Source: Populus alba
Lineage: Eukaryota; Streptophyta; Magnoliopsida; Malpighiales; Salicaceae
Length of the DNA stretch: 64,000 bases
Assembly: GCF_005239225.2 (NCBI RefSeq)
Contig: NC_133284.1
Coordinates: forward strand, 3,253,770 to 3,317,769
Direction: 5' to 3'
Shown here: positions 54,550 through 64,000 of the stretch, one piece after another
How positions within the stretch are numbered: the stretch's first letter is position 1
Layout: every line of letters begins with the position of its first letter
Translations under genes and position numbers: made by a program
The notes under the pieces: model-generated
What the model saw: only the letters and a program-made list of their open reading frames with translations
Databases searched by the model: none
What the model was told of the DNA's origin: nothing

Positions 54550-56925
54550 GTTGGTGAGGGCTCAAAGGCGCACTTAAAATGGAGGTAGGGTTACAAAACG
54601 CTCTACCTGGCTGGTGGTGGCACAAAGGCACACTTGGAATGAGTTGAGGGCTCAAAGGCACACTTAAAAGGAGGTAGGGTTAGAAAACACACTACCAAAG
54701 GGATGAGGGCTCAAAGGCGCACTCAAAAGGAGGTAGGGTTAGAAAACGCACTACCAAAGGGATGAGGGCTCAAAGGCGCACTCAAAATGGAGGTGAGGGC
54801 TCAAAGGCACACTCAAAAGGAGGTAGGGTTAGAAAACGCACTACCTAAGGGATGAGGGCTCAAAGGCGCACTCAATAATGGAGGTAAGGGCTCAAAGGCG
54901 CACTCAAAAGGAGGTAGGGTTAGAAAACGCACTACAAAAGGAATGAGGGCTCAAAGGCGCACTCAAAATGGAGGTGAGGGCTCCAAGGCGCACTCAAAAG
55001 GAGGTAGGGTTAGAAAACGCACTACCGAAGGGATGAGGGCTCAAAGGCGCACTCAATAATGGAGGTGAGGGCTCAAAGGCGCACTCAAACGGAGGTAGGG
55101 TTAGAAAACGCACTACCGAAGGGATGAGGGCTCAAAGGCGCACTCAAAATAGAGGTGAGGGCTCAAAGGCGCACTCAAAAGGAGGTAGGGTTAGAAAACG
55201 CACTACCGAAGGGATGAGGGCTCAAAGGCGCACTCAAAATGGAGGTGAGGGCTCAAAGGCGCACTCAAACGGAGGTAGGGTTAGAAAACGCACTACCGAA
55301 AGGATGAGGGCTCAAAGGCGCACTCAAAATGGAGGTGAGGGCTCAAAGGCGCACTCAAAAGGAGGTAGGGTTAGAAAACGCACTACCGAAGGGATGAGGG
55401 CTCAAAGGCGCACTCAAAATGGAGGTGAGGGCTCAAAGGCGCGCTCAAAATGGAGGTAGGGTTAGAAAACGCACTATCGAAGCGATGAAGGCTCAAAGGC
55501 GCACTCAAAATGGAGGTGAGGGCTCAAAGGCGCACTCAAAAGGAGGTAGGGTTAGAAAACGCACTACCGAAGGGATGAGGGCTCAAAGGCGCACTCAAAA
55601 TGGAGGTGAGGGCTCAAAGGTGCACTCTAAAGGAGGTAGGGTTAGAAAACGCACTACCGAAGGGATGAGGGCTCAAAGGCGCACTCAAAATGGAGGTGAG
55701 GGCTCAAAGGCGCGCTCAAAATGGAGGTAGGGTTAGAAAACGCACTACCGAAGCGATGAGGGCTCAAAGGCGCACTCAAAATGGAGGTGAGGGCTCAAAG
55801 GCGCACTCAAAAGGAGGTAGGGTTAGAAAACGCACTACCGAAGGGATGAGGGCTCAAAGGCGCACTCAAAATGGAGGTGAGGGCTCAAAGGCGCACTCAA
55901 AATGGAGGTAGGGTTAGAAAACGCACTACCGAAGGGATGAGGGCTCAAAGGCGCACTCAAAATGGAGGTGAGGGCTCAAAGGCGCACTCAAAATGGAGGT
56001 AGGGTTAGAAAACGCACTACCGAAGGGATGAGGGCTCAAAGGCGCACTCAAAATGGAGGTGAGGGCTCAAAGGCGCACTCAAAAGGAGGTAGGGTTAGAA
56101 AACGCACTACCGAAGCGATGAGGGCTCAAAGGCGCACTCAAAATGGAGGTGAGGGCTCAAAGGCGCACTCAAAAGGAGGTAGGGTTAGAAAACGCACTAC
56201 CGAAGGGATGAGGGCTCAAAGGCGCACTCAAAATGGAGGTGAGGGCTCAAAGGCGCACTCAAAAGGAGGTAGGGTTAGAAAACGCACTACCGAAGGGATG
56301 AGGGCTCAAAGGCGCACTCAAAATGGAGGTGAGGGCTCAAAGGCGCACTCAAAAGGAGGTAGGGTTAGAAAACGCACTACCGAAGGGATGAGGGCTCAAA
56401 GGCGCACTCAAAATGGAGGTGAGGGCTCGAAGGCGCACTCACAAGGAGGTAGGGTTAGGAAACGCACTACCAAAGGGATGAGGGCTCAAAGGCGCACTCA
56501 AAATGGAGGTGAGGGCTCGAAGGCGCACTCAAAAGGAGGTAGGGTTAGAAAACGCACTACCAAAGGATGAGGGCTCAAAGGCGCACTCAAAATGGAGGTG
56601 AGGGCTCGAAGGCGCACTCACAAGGAGGTAGGGTTAGAAAACGCACTACCAAAGGGATGAGGGCTCAAAGGCGCACTCAAAATGGAGGTGAGGGCTCGAA
56701 GGCGCACTCAAAAGGAGGTAGGGTTAGAAAACGCACTACCAAAGGGATGAGGGCTCAAAGGCGCACTCAAAATGGAGGTGAGGGCTCGAAGGCGCACTCA
56801 CAAGGAGGTAGGGTTAGAAAACGCACTACCAAAGGGATGAGGGCTCAAAGGCGCACTCAAAATGTAGGTGAGGGCTCAAAGGCGCACTCAAAAGGAGGTA
56901 GGGTTAGAAAACGCACTACCAAAGT
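54550..56925. repeat. Tandem array of 90/91-bp units (about 26 copies)
   Basis: Each unit has three related ~30-bp parts: gatgagggctcaaaggcg + cactcaaaatggag, gtgagggctcaaaggcg + cactcaaaaggag, and gtagggttagaaaacg + cactaccgaaggg. The spacing of gggatgaggg is 90 bases at 55121, 55211, 55301 and 55391, with occasional 91-bp units. Units near 54.55-55.0 kb are degenerate (caaaggcacactt, caataatgg). The centre is nearly uniform. From about 56.42 to 56.9 kb two variants (actcacaagg and actcaaaagg) alternate, giving a ~180-bp higher-order unit. It lies inside the LTR element beside its polypurine tract. Confidence 0.97.
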
Positions 56926-56929
56926 TGAT

Positions 56930-58888
56930 GTTGAAACAATGATTGTCAATGTTGAAAAGCAAATGCATTATGATTGATATGCATGTATACTTACCTGAGA
57001 AATATAGGCCCCCATTTCTTCATGGTGTCTTTGTTTTCTCTCAAAAGTTGTGGTGTTGGTAGTAAACGTCGATGGCTTTTCCACTTTTGCTTACTCGGGT
57101 TACATATTGTGATCTTGACCTCTGGGAAGAGTTTGATGTCATCATACATCTTTGTCCTTCACCGTTTATCTCAAGAGTTGCCAATTTTGCCCGACATTTT
57201 CTTTAGAAAAGGAATCATGGAGCCAGCCCTACCATGTGTATTTGATTGCCCCCCAGCTTGATCATGCCCCCCAAGTGTTCAACTTGGGTTTGGTTTGGGG
57301 TGAGGATATGTGAAAGTAAGTTTGGGTTTTTTGGTACAATGAAATGTTTTCATGCAAAATTTTTGGAACTTTCCAAGTTATTCCAATCACAAAAATTATT
57401 TTGACATTGGTTCAAAATAAACTTGTTCTAAAAAATTCAAGTGATTCCTATGGATAGGTTTCTTGAAGTGATGAAAGATTTTTGCTTTTGGTTAAAGATG
57501 AAGGTGACATCTGGTTGGTCACAAAAGGTTTAAATGTCAATTTGAGGGTTATTGAGAACCGAATTGATTCAAAGCATTTATTTTATTTGCATGAATAATG
57601 ATTTGACCCGCACGAGAAAGCACTGCCTACCTATCCAGATTGCTTGCCTTTGATCAGAAAGGGCTTGATTAGGCACGTAATGTAGGCTTGGGCTTTTGGC
57701 TATGAAGAAAATGATATATGTAGGCTCAAAAGGTGTTTAAGGGACTTTAAGACTAAGGATCACAAGTGCTTATATCCCAAACTCTTTTGTTCATACATTC
57801 CTGGACCTTGTAATTGATTTGTAAAATGGTCCACGGTGCCCCCCAGTATTGGGCTTGGGCTCTTTCTCTTTGTTTTTGTTTTCTTCATTTGATTTTGAGC
57901 ATCATTGCATTGGCCTTGTAATTTTTGCTCAAAATTTTTGGATCCTTTGGATTTTTCTTCATGCCCCCTAGCTTTGTATGGGCACCTTTGATGATTGAGA
58001 ATTTTCTTTTATGCCCCCCAGTATTGTTTGGGCACTTTCATTGTTTGAAGACTTTTTCATGCCCCCAAGAGTTATTTGGGCACTTTCAATCATTATGTAT
58101 TTTTTTGCACTTGCCCCCCAGTGTAGGGGTGTGATCCTAGCCAGGGTTATTTCCAAAAAAACACTACTGGGCTCAACATGGGACTGCAAATGATATATTT
58201 CAGTCTTGTGAAAGGATTATCAAAGATGGCCTTTCCTCATCTCAAATGTACTGCAGTGAGGATCGATAGGTCTTGCTTTCATGCGCATATGCAAAGTGAT
58301 TTATTCAGTCAAATAAAACTCAGCTTTTGAGTCACCTCATAGTGTTTATTGTCTTTTTTTTTCTTTCAAGTTTTCTAGGTATATGTGTACCTATTTCAGG
58401 AATCACTTGAATTTTCAAAATGCATTTGTTTTGGACAAATATCAACACGATTTTTGTTTTTGTACTCACTTTGAAGGTCCCAAAAAAATATCCTTGAAAA
58501 CATATGAGATTAATGTATGGGTTTGGAAGAAAGGAACACCAAAGGATTCTTCATGTTGTAGTGTTGTGAGCAAAGTTGCGCTCAAAATGTTATTTACATG
58601 TAATAACAACAAAGAAGAGTGATGTGAACACAAGAAAACACATGATCTTATTTCACAAGAGAAGCTCATTAACAGAGAAAGTCTTATTCAAAAGCATTAA
58701 TAAAAGGAAATAACAAGGCAGGCTTCATTCCTCTATTTTGGCGAATTTGTTCATAGGCTAAACTCCTCTGAAAAAGCTCTGCGTAGAGGACTCAAAGACA
58801 ATGCGGAATAACACCACGGTCAAAAATTCAAGCTATCATGCTGGACCATTGATGCTTTCCAATTCCCCAAACATTCCATCTTAATATG
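56930..58888. other. Non-coding internal region of the LTR element with reiterated C-runs
   Basis: No pol domain is recognisable in either strand. Short blocks built on (a)tgcccccca...gggcac recur at about 57249, 57266, 57838, 57962, 58011, 58060 and 58112. Three of them (57962-58085) are spaced about 49 bases apart. Confidence 0.6.
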
Positions 58889-58890
58889 CT

Positions 58891-60279
58891 TCAAGCATGA
58901 TTAGGCAGCGGGTTCGTGTTCACATTGGGGGCGTCTTCCAATTCTATCCAACCAGCCTTGATTAATTGCAGAAGCTTTCTCTTGAAGGCGTTGCAGGTAT
59001 AGATGCTATGCCCAGTAATACCGGCATGGTATTCACAATTGAGTTCTGGCTTGTACCAATTAGGATAAGGTGGCTGCAGAGGTGTTAGAGGTTCTGGAGC
59101 TATTTGCCCGATGCTCAAAAGCTTTTGATACATCTCATTCAGGGTAACGGTAGTGGAGGTAGTTGTTCTTGAACCCTTTGGAAATTTCCAATTTGGCTTT
59201 TGGCTTGAAAGTTTTGGGGTTCAGGTTTTTTGATGTTGGCAATTCGGGATGGAGTATGGTAATTTTGGGATGTATTTGTTTTACCCTTGTAGCCATGTTC
59301 AACATGGTGAACCTCTTTTCTTTCGACGCCTCTTTTCGCGGTTGGTGCAAGCAATTCTACCACTCTTGACACCTTGCTCTATGCGTTCACACACAATCAC
59401 AGCATCAGTGAATTGTTGGGGCTGAACTACCCATCATATGTTCGTAATATGGTGCTTTAAGTGTGTTGGCAAATAAAGAGACCATCTCTTTGTCCAGAAG
59501 TGGGGATGTACTTGAGCAGCTAATTCTCGCCATCTTTGAGCATATTCCCTTATGCTTCTTTTATCCTTTTTCTCTATATTGGACAAACTGGTTCTGTCGG
59601 GCGCAATGTCCATGTTGTACTTGTATTGCTTGACGAAAGCATCCACAAGATCTTTCCAGTTGCGAATTTTTGTGTTATCCAATCTCATGTACCAACTCAA
59701 AGTTGCCCCACTTAAACTGTCTTGGAAAAAGTGCATTAGTAGTTTTTCATCATGTACTACCTCAGCCATTTTATTGCAGTAGGACCTGAGATGGGTTATG
59801 GGCATTGTGTTCCACTGTATTTTGATGAATTCAGGAACACGAAATTTCTTTGGGATAACCACATTTGGGACCAAACACATCTCTGCTGCCCGGACCGGGT
59901 CATATAAGTCTATCCCTTCAATAGCTTTGAGTCTGGCTTCCAATGCCTCTATCTTAGCTTGATCAATGCTATCAGATGACTTAGCCTTGTAGGACTCATT
60001 AGCAGATGCCTTCACGACTGTTGGGGATGGTGTAGGTGTCGTTGACTGCACAAATGTTGGATTTTGCTGAGGTTCTTGACCATGTTCGCTCATTCTTTCC
60101 TCAGGTTGAACTGTAGTAGGAGCCGGATTAAAGGTGATCGGTTGATTAGAAGGACCTTCATCAGAGGTATTTCTTAGTGTTTGCTTGAGTAAGCTAGTGA
60201 GGTGAGCCACACTAATTTTCAGAGACTCCAACTCTTCGTGCAAATAGGCATCACGTTGAGCACGCTCTTCATCTTCCAT
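58891..60279 (-). pseudogene. Ty3/gypsy (Tat/Ogre-type) gag, frameshifted
   Basis: The gag frame starts at the ATG at 60279, or at an upstream in-frame ATG at 60405. It has a coiled N-terminus and a retrotransposon capsid region with LSWYMRL, WKDLVDAFVKQYKYN, and REYAQRWRELAAQV. The frame is lost near 59500 and again near 59415-59425. The final segment (59133-58891) carries LQPPYPNWY and the CxYH...GHS...C pattern, then LIKAGW and NPLPNHA before a stop. That last block is characteristic, in my memory, of Tat/Ogre gag proteins. No protease or other pol domain follows. The product would be the virus-like-particle coat, but this copy cannot make it intact. Confidence 0.85.
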
Positions 60280-60981
60280 GTTTCTTGCTCGAAAGTCGGG
60301 GTGTTGTAGACTTTTTGGGGACCTATATTTCAAACTGACATGTATGCATGTTAAATGTATGAACATGTAATCTATATGACGAACTCGCCCTTTGAGGGGT
60401 GACATATGGTCACAACTTTTGTATGATGAAACAAGAATCTTGATTCTTGCACAAACTCTACAATGAAAATTTTCTGAGCGACGGTCATTGTGTCACCCAA
60501 AAGTCTGGAGTTCAAGATGCTTCAAGAAGGGCTTGCTCGGATGCAAAACAATGTATACGGAGCACACATCCTAAAGACAGGTTTTATTATGTGAACACGG
60601 GTAGATTGGCTATTCAGTCTCTAAAAAAAGGTCTCTTGTTGTCCCAGTGATCGCCCTCGTGAAGGCAATATGGGGGCTTGTAGGCAATGGGTTGGCACGT
60701 GTCCAACTATTACCAGTCTAAGCACTCAACGAAGAGTTGGGGTTTACACAAACTTAAACCTTGACTAAAAGTCATAAGGTAAGCTGCTAGTCCCCCTCTT
60801 AACTTAAAGTTTTTCAGTACAAACTCTCATATGAATGATGCATGACACAATCTATAATGCAAGAACAAATATGTACAAATTTAAAGCATACGAGCAAATA
60901 ACTAAAGGAAATTCATCTTAAAAATAAAACACAATAAATCCAAAGAAAAAAACTAGACAAAACAATGCTTAGTCCACAAGC

Positions 60982-60999
60982 TCCCCAGTGGAGTCGCCA
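60982..60999 (-). other. Primer-binding site, tRNA-Arg type
   Basis: On the minus strand TGGCGACTCCACTGGGGA begins three bases (GAA) after the 5' LTR. It is complementary to a tRNA ending in ...GAGTCGCCA. A tRNA-Arg primer of this type is known for Ogre elements. Confidence 0.75.
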
Positions 61000-61002
61000 T
61001 TC

Positions 61003-62718
61003 TGTCGCACGTGTGCGGCGGCGCGGCGATCGTCCACCCTCAAGGAAAAAAAAATCAGAATATTTATTCCTGACAAAAAGGGAGAGACAAGGAATTCTTG
61101 TCTCTACATGTGAAAATATGGACTGGGAGTCGCCACCTAGTATTCTGGTTACTAGGAACCTTAACTGGTCTTTAGAGATCGGGTACGGAGACTGGTTGCG
61201 TAAAGGGAAGGTATTAGCACCCCAACTACGCCCTACCTAAGGTAGGCTGCATTGTTTTGTCTAATAAAATCTAAGTCATGTTGTGGTTTCCTATTGTCCA
61301 AAATATGCATTACATGTAATGTCATACCCCGGGTTCTATTGTCCAAACAAAAAAAGAATTAAATATCTGGAATACGCATTACGTGTAATGTCATACCCCA
61401 GGTTTTATTGTCCAAAAAAAAGAATTAAATATCCGGAATATGCATTACGTGTAAAGTCATACCCCGGATACTAAGAGCCAAACAAAAATTTTTGTTGTTT
61501 TTGAAATATTGGCCAATATTCTCTTGACTTTAATAAACTGGTTATTAAAGCCAAAATGCATGCTAAAACATTTTTTTGTGTATGAAAAAAAATACAATAT
61601 GAATTTTTAGCTTTGAGACACTTGGCCGTATGCACAAAAACATTTTTTTCTTTTTTCTCAATTTTTTTTGTATTTTTGGAAGTTTTTTTTGATGAAAACC
61701 GGGTATTTTAATATCAGATTTTTGTATTTTTAACAACATAAAATACCACCCAATATTAATCAAAACGACATAAAAACTACACGGAAAAATTATAAAATGC
61801 TGAAACAAATATTTTTGATTTTTTTTCTTTGAAATGGGCCGGGTCAGGCCCAAATACATGGGCTGGGCCGAACCTGGCCCAAATGCATGGGCTGGTCACT
61901 GTGCACATAGTAACCGGGGGTACTGTACACACAGTGACCAAAGAATTAATTAGCAAATGCACAGTAAAGTGAATTAATTAGCCAGTTACTGTGCATAGCA
62001 CAGTAACTAGCTAATTAATTCTGCAGAACGTAAACGTTCTGCATGAACTGAAGCAAAAAAAAAACGACGGGAAAGGTAGGACGTTACCTGGAGCTGTGTT
62101 GATGCTGGCAGCAGCTGATGCAGCAGGGGTGGCGGCGGCGGCGCTGGCGGTTCGCGGTGGCCGGCGGTTTTCCTTCTCTCTCTCTCCTCTTTTTTTTCCT
62201 GTTTTCTTCTCTGCTTCTTCCCTTCTTCTTCTCTGCCTTCTCTCCTCTCTTCTCACTCTCTTCTCCCTTCTGTTACCTCTTCGGTTCCCTCTCTCTCCGT
62301 CCTCCTTCCTCTTCTCTTCCCCCTCTCTCGGGTCTCCTCTCCTCTATTTATAGAGCCCGTGAGCATGTTTTTTTCATTGTGGAGCCAAGGAACGGGTCAT
62401 GCGGCGGCTGGTCGGGCGCGGCTGTCCAGGCGTGCCTACCTCAGTTTCGGCGGTGCGGTAGGTGGTCGGCCAATGTCTTCGGTCGGTGGGCTAGAGGGAC
62501 CGACGGTCGGTGGGCTTGAGGGACCGGCGTCATTAAATATGCATTCTTTTTCCTTCTTTGCTGCTGTGTGTTCGGCGGGGAAGAAAGGGGAACAGTGCCG
62601 TTCAAAACGGCACTGTTTTGAGCTTTTTTTTTTTTTTTTTTTTTTTTAAATTTCTTTCTTTTTTTTTTTTTTTTTTATTTATTATTTTTTTATGGGGACC
62701 CAAAAATGGGTTACAACA
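61003..62718 (-). repeat. LTR, upstream (5') copy for the minus-strand element
   Basis: Near-identical to the copy at 52580-54301. The only base substitution I noticed is A at 54103 versus G at 62527. Other differences are homopolymer lengths (for example poly-A near 62054 and poly-T near 62622-62672). This copy would drive transcription of the element. Confidence 0.95.
62345..62352 (-). promoter_or_regulatory. LTR TATA box (5' LTR copy, active promoter position)
   Basis: Minus-strand TATAAATA, the same context as in the other LTR. It is placed to transcribe the element toward lower coordinates. Confidence 0.7.
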
Positions 62719-64000
62719 GTTGTCATGATTCCCCTTGTTTGTGGAGCATATAATCTTCCCAGACGAAAATCTTTCTCCACTATAAAAATACCCAGCATAA
62801 TGTTCTTAGAGCATAATCTCCTCAAATGGAAAGTCAGTAAATTTTTTTTTTTTTTTTTGACGTGTGGACTATCTCATTACGGATAAAAAGTTATGTTAAT
62901 TACTAGTTAAAATCCTGAAATAGCAAGAATATTATAGCTATAAAAAAAATATCTAAAATATTCAGTTTTTATTCATTTAAATCTCACTTATTTACAAGTT
63001 GTTACAACCATTTATATAAAAAACTCTAATAATAATAATAATGAGTAGGAATATATATATATATAAAACTATTCCATTCAAATAAAAAAAAACTAGAAGA
63101 GGCTAAAAGTACTTAATAGAAAAAAATTGAAAAAATAAAATAAAATCTCTAGACTAAAAAAAAGTTTAATAAAAATATTTATTTTTTCAAAATACTCTTC
63201 TATCATGTTAGAATCTCAACACTCTTGTTTTTTTAGAATATCATCTAATAACTGATGATGAAAAGTATATAAATATCCTGTCAGTGATTTACTTTAGAAG
63301 GGAGACAATTGACCATATTCAAAGATTGTTTACTTAGATCTGCAAGCAGACTAGATTTACTTGTTTCACTAGCTGTTAAAATTGGTTGATCTGTACTGTT
63401 TTTATCAACAAAATCGAGTTCTATCAGAACAAACGAAGGTAAGCAAGCCACTGCATCGGCTAAGGTTAAATAGAGGCAAGAAAGATAACACAAGAACATT
63501 ATAAAAACTACAATAGTAGTGTGTCCCTTGCTTCCATGATTACCAGTTAATTACCACCATTACATACACTTATTATGTTGGTGTCTGCGCCTTCCATCGT
63601 TATTTTGACCACATTTAACACCTTTCTGTGATTGAAAATTAATAATTGTTGTTATATAAACATTCAGAGTGGAGACAATAACGTAGACTGTCAAACCTTC
63701 TCCTCTGCAAGTGACTTTACCAAGTATACTAAAGTTGGCTGTAAACTTTGAGGAAAAAGCTTACTCGCGTGCCAAAAACAAGGTATCTTGATCTGCTATG
63801 AACTTCTAATCTAATCCCTTTCTTTGAAACAAACAAGTTTTGACGTTGATGCATGCCTTCTTTGATTATGATGATGCCTTTTACAACCTTCGTCATGATT
63901 TCTATCTATAGGGATTGTGGCATCTTATGTGAAACTAGACGCCAACATGTTTCTTGACAGTCTTCTTTCATTTATTCCCACAAGTTCTCACCAGTTACAA
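62719..64000. other. DNA beyond the element, probably intron of the KIX/MED15-like gene
   Basis: It begins with the target duplication gttgt and continues AT-rich, with a short (AT) run near 63053-63066. No exon matching a MED15 KIX continuation was found. A 72-codon frame at 63281-63499 on the minus strand has no domain I recognise. Confidence 0.4.

Larger units (their letters stand above)
52580..62718 (-). mobile_element. Young non-autonomous Ty3/gypsy LTR retrotransposon (Tat/Ogre-like)
   Basis: A complete 10.1-kb element. Terminal TG...CA LTRs of 1722 and 1716 bp are flanked by the 5-bp target duplication gttgt (52575-52579 and 62719-62723). Orientation is minus: the LTR TATA box, primer-binding site, gag and polypurine tract all agree. 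Internal order along the element is PBS, frameshifted gag (60.3-58.9 kb), ~2 kb non-coding, a 90/91-bp tandem array (56.9-54.55 kb), PPT. I see no protease, reverse transcriptase, RNase H or integrase, so it must depend on proteins made elsewhere. By eye the LTRs differ by one substitution and a few homopolymer indels, implying very recent insertion. The LTRs also share gttg just past the CA end. The TG/CA ends and target duplication support the boundaries given. Confidence 0.93.

Noticed and set aside
54550..56925. TAGGGTTAG in every repeat unit, resembling telomere repeats
   Set aside because: It occurs once per 90-bp unit and does not form TTTAGGG runs. The array is inside an LTR element, so an interstitial telomere is not supported.
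54550..56925. Regular repeats suggesting a CRISPR array
   Set aside because: There are no unique spacers between repeats, and the sequence is eukaryotic.

Overview
This is nuclear plant DNA: AT-rich, with intron-bearing genes using GT-AG junctions, an NB-LRR resistance-type gene, a tRNA-derived SINE, MITE-like repeats and a Ty3/gypsy LTR retrotransposon. The gene set and the repeat style fit a woody eudicot. Populus or another Salicaceae is my best guess, from general resemblance only and not from any search.

Layout. 1-13.2 kb is repeat-rich intergenic DNA (tandem duplications, a MITE-like element, microsatellites). 13.35-15.49 kb (+) is an intact seven-exon WAT1/MtN21-type (EamA) transporter gene, followed by a SINE at 16.31-16.51 kb. 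20.2-26.3 kb (-) holds a decayed MAP65 microtubule-associated-protein gene, recognisable from first exon to C-terminus but broken. 28.42-32.98 kb (+) is an intact seven-exon cytochrome P450 with an unusual I-helix. 34.38-36.11 kb (+) is an intact four-exon phytocystatin with a C-terminal extension. 37.08-40.73 kb (-) is a single-exon CC-NB-LRR gene interrupted by one in-frame amber codon. 42.05-46.79 kb (-) is an intact six-exon NC2-alpha/DRAP1 (Dr1-associated corepressor) gene. 47.9-50.0 kb (+) has two transcription-factor relics: a C2H2 zinc-finger gene that has lost its finger, and a B3-domain gene with stops. At 51.8 kb (+) a TATA box and two short exons start a gene that looks like a KIX/Mediator-15-type protein.

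The second intron of that gene is interrupted by a complete, very young LTR retrotransposon (52580-62718) in the opposite orientation. It has 1.7-kb near-identical LTRs, a 5-bp target duplication, a tRNA-Arg-type primer-binding site and a polypurine tract. Its gag is frameshifted and no pol is visible. A 2.4-kb array of 90/91-bp tandem repeats lies next to the polypurine tract. It is best read as a non-autonomous Tat/Ogre-like element whose 3' untranslated region is producing satellite-like DNA. This is the most interesting structure in the window.

The genes are independent plant genes, not an operon or cluster. Exon coordinates were derived by hand from splice signals, reading-frame continuity and remembered family sequences. 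The four intact multi-exon models each sum to a multiple of three. No alignment or database search was run.
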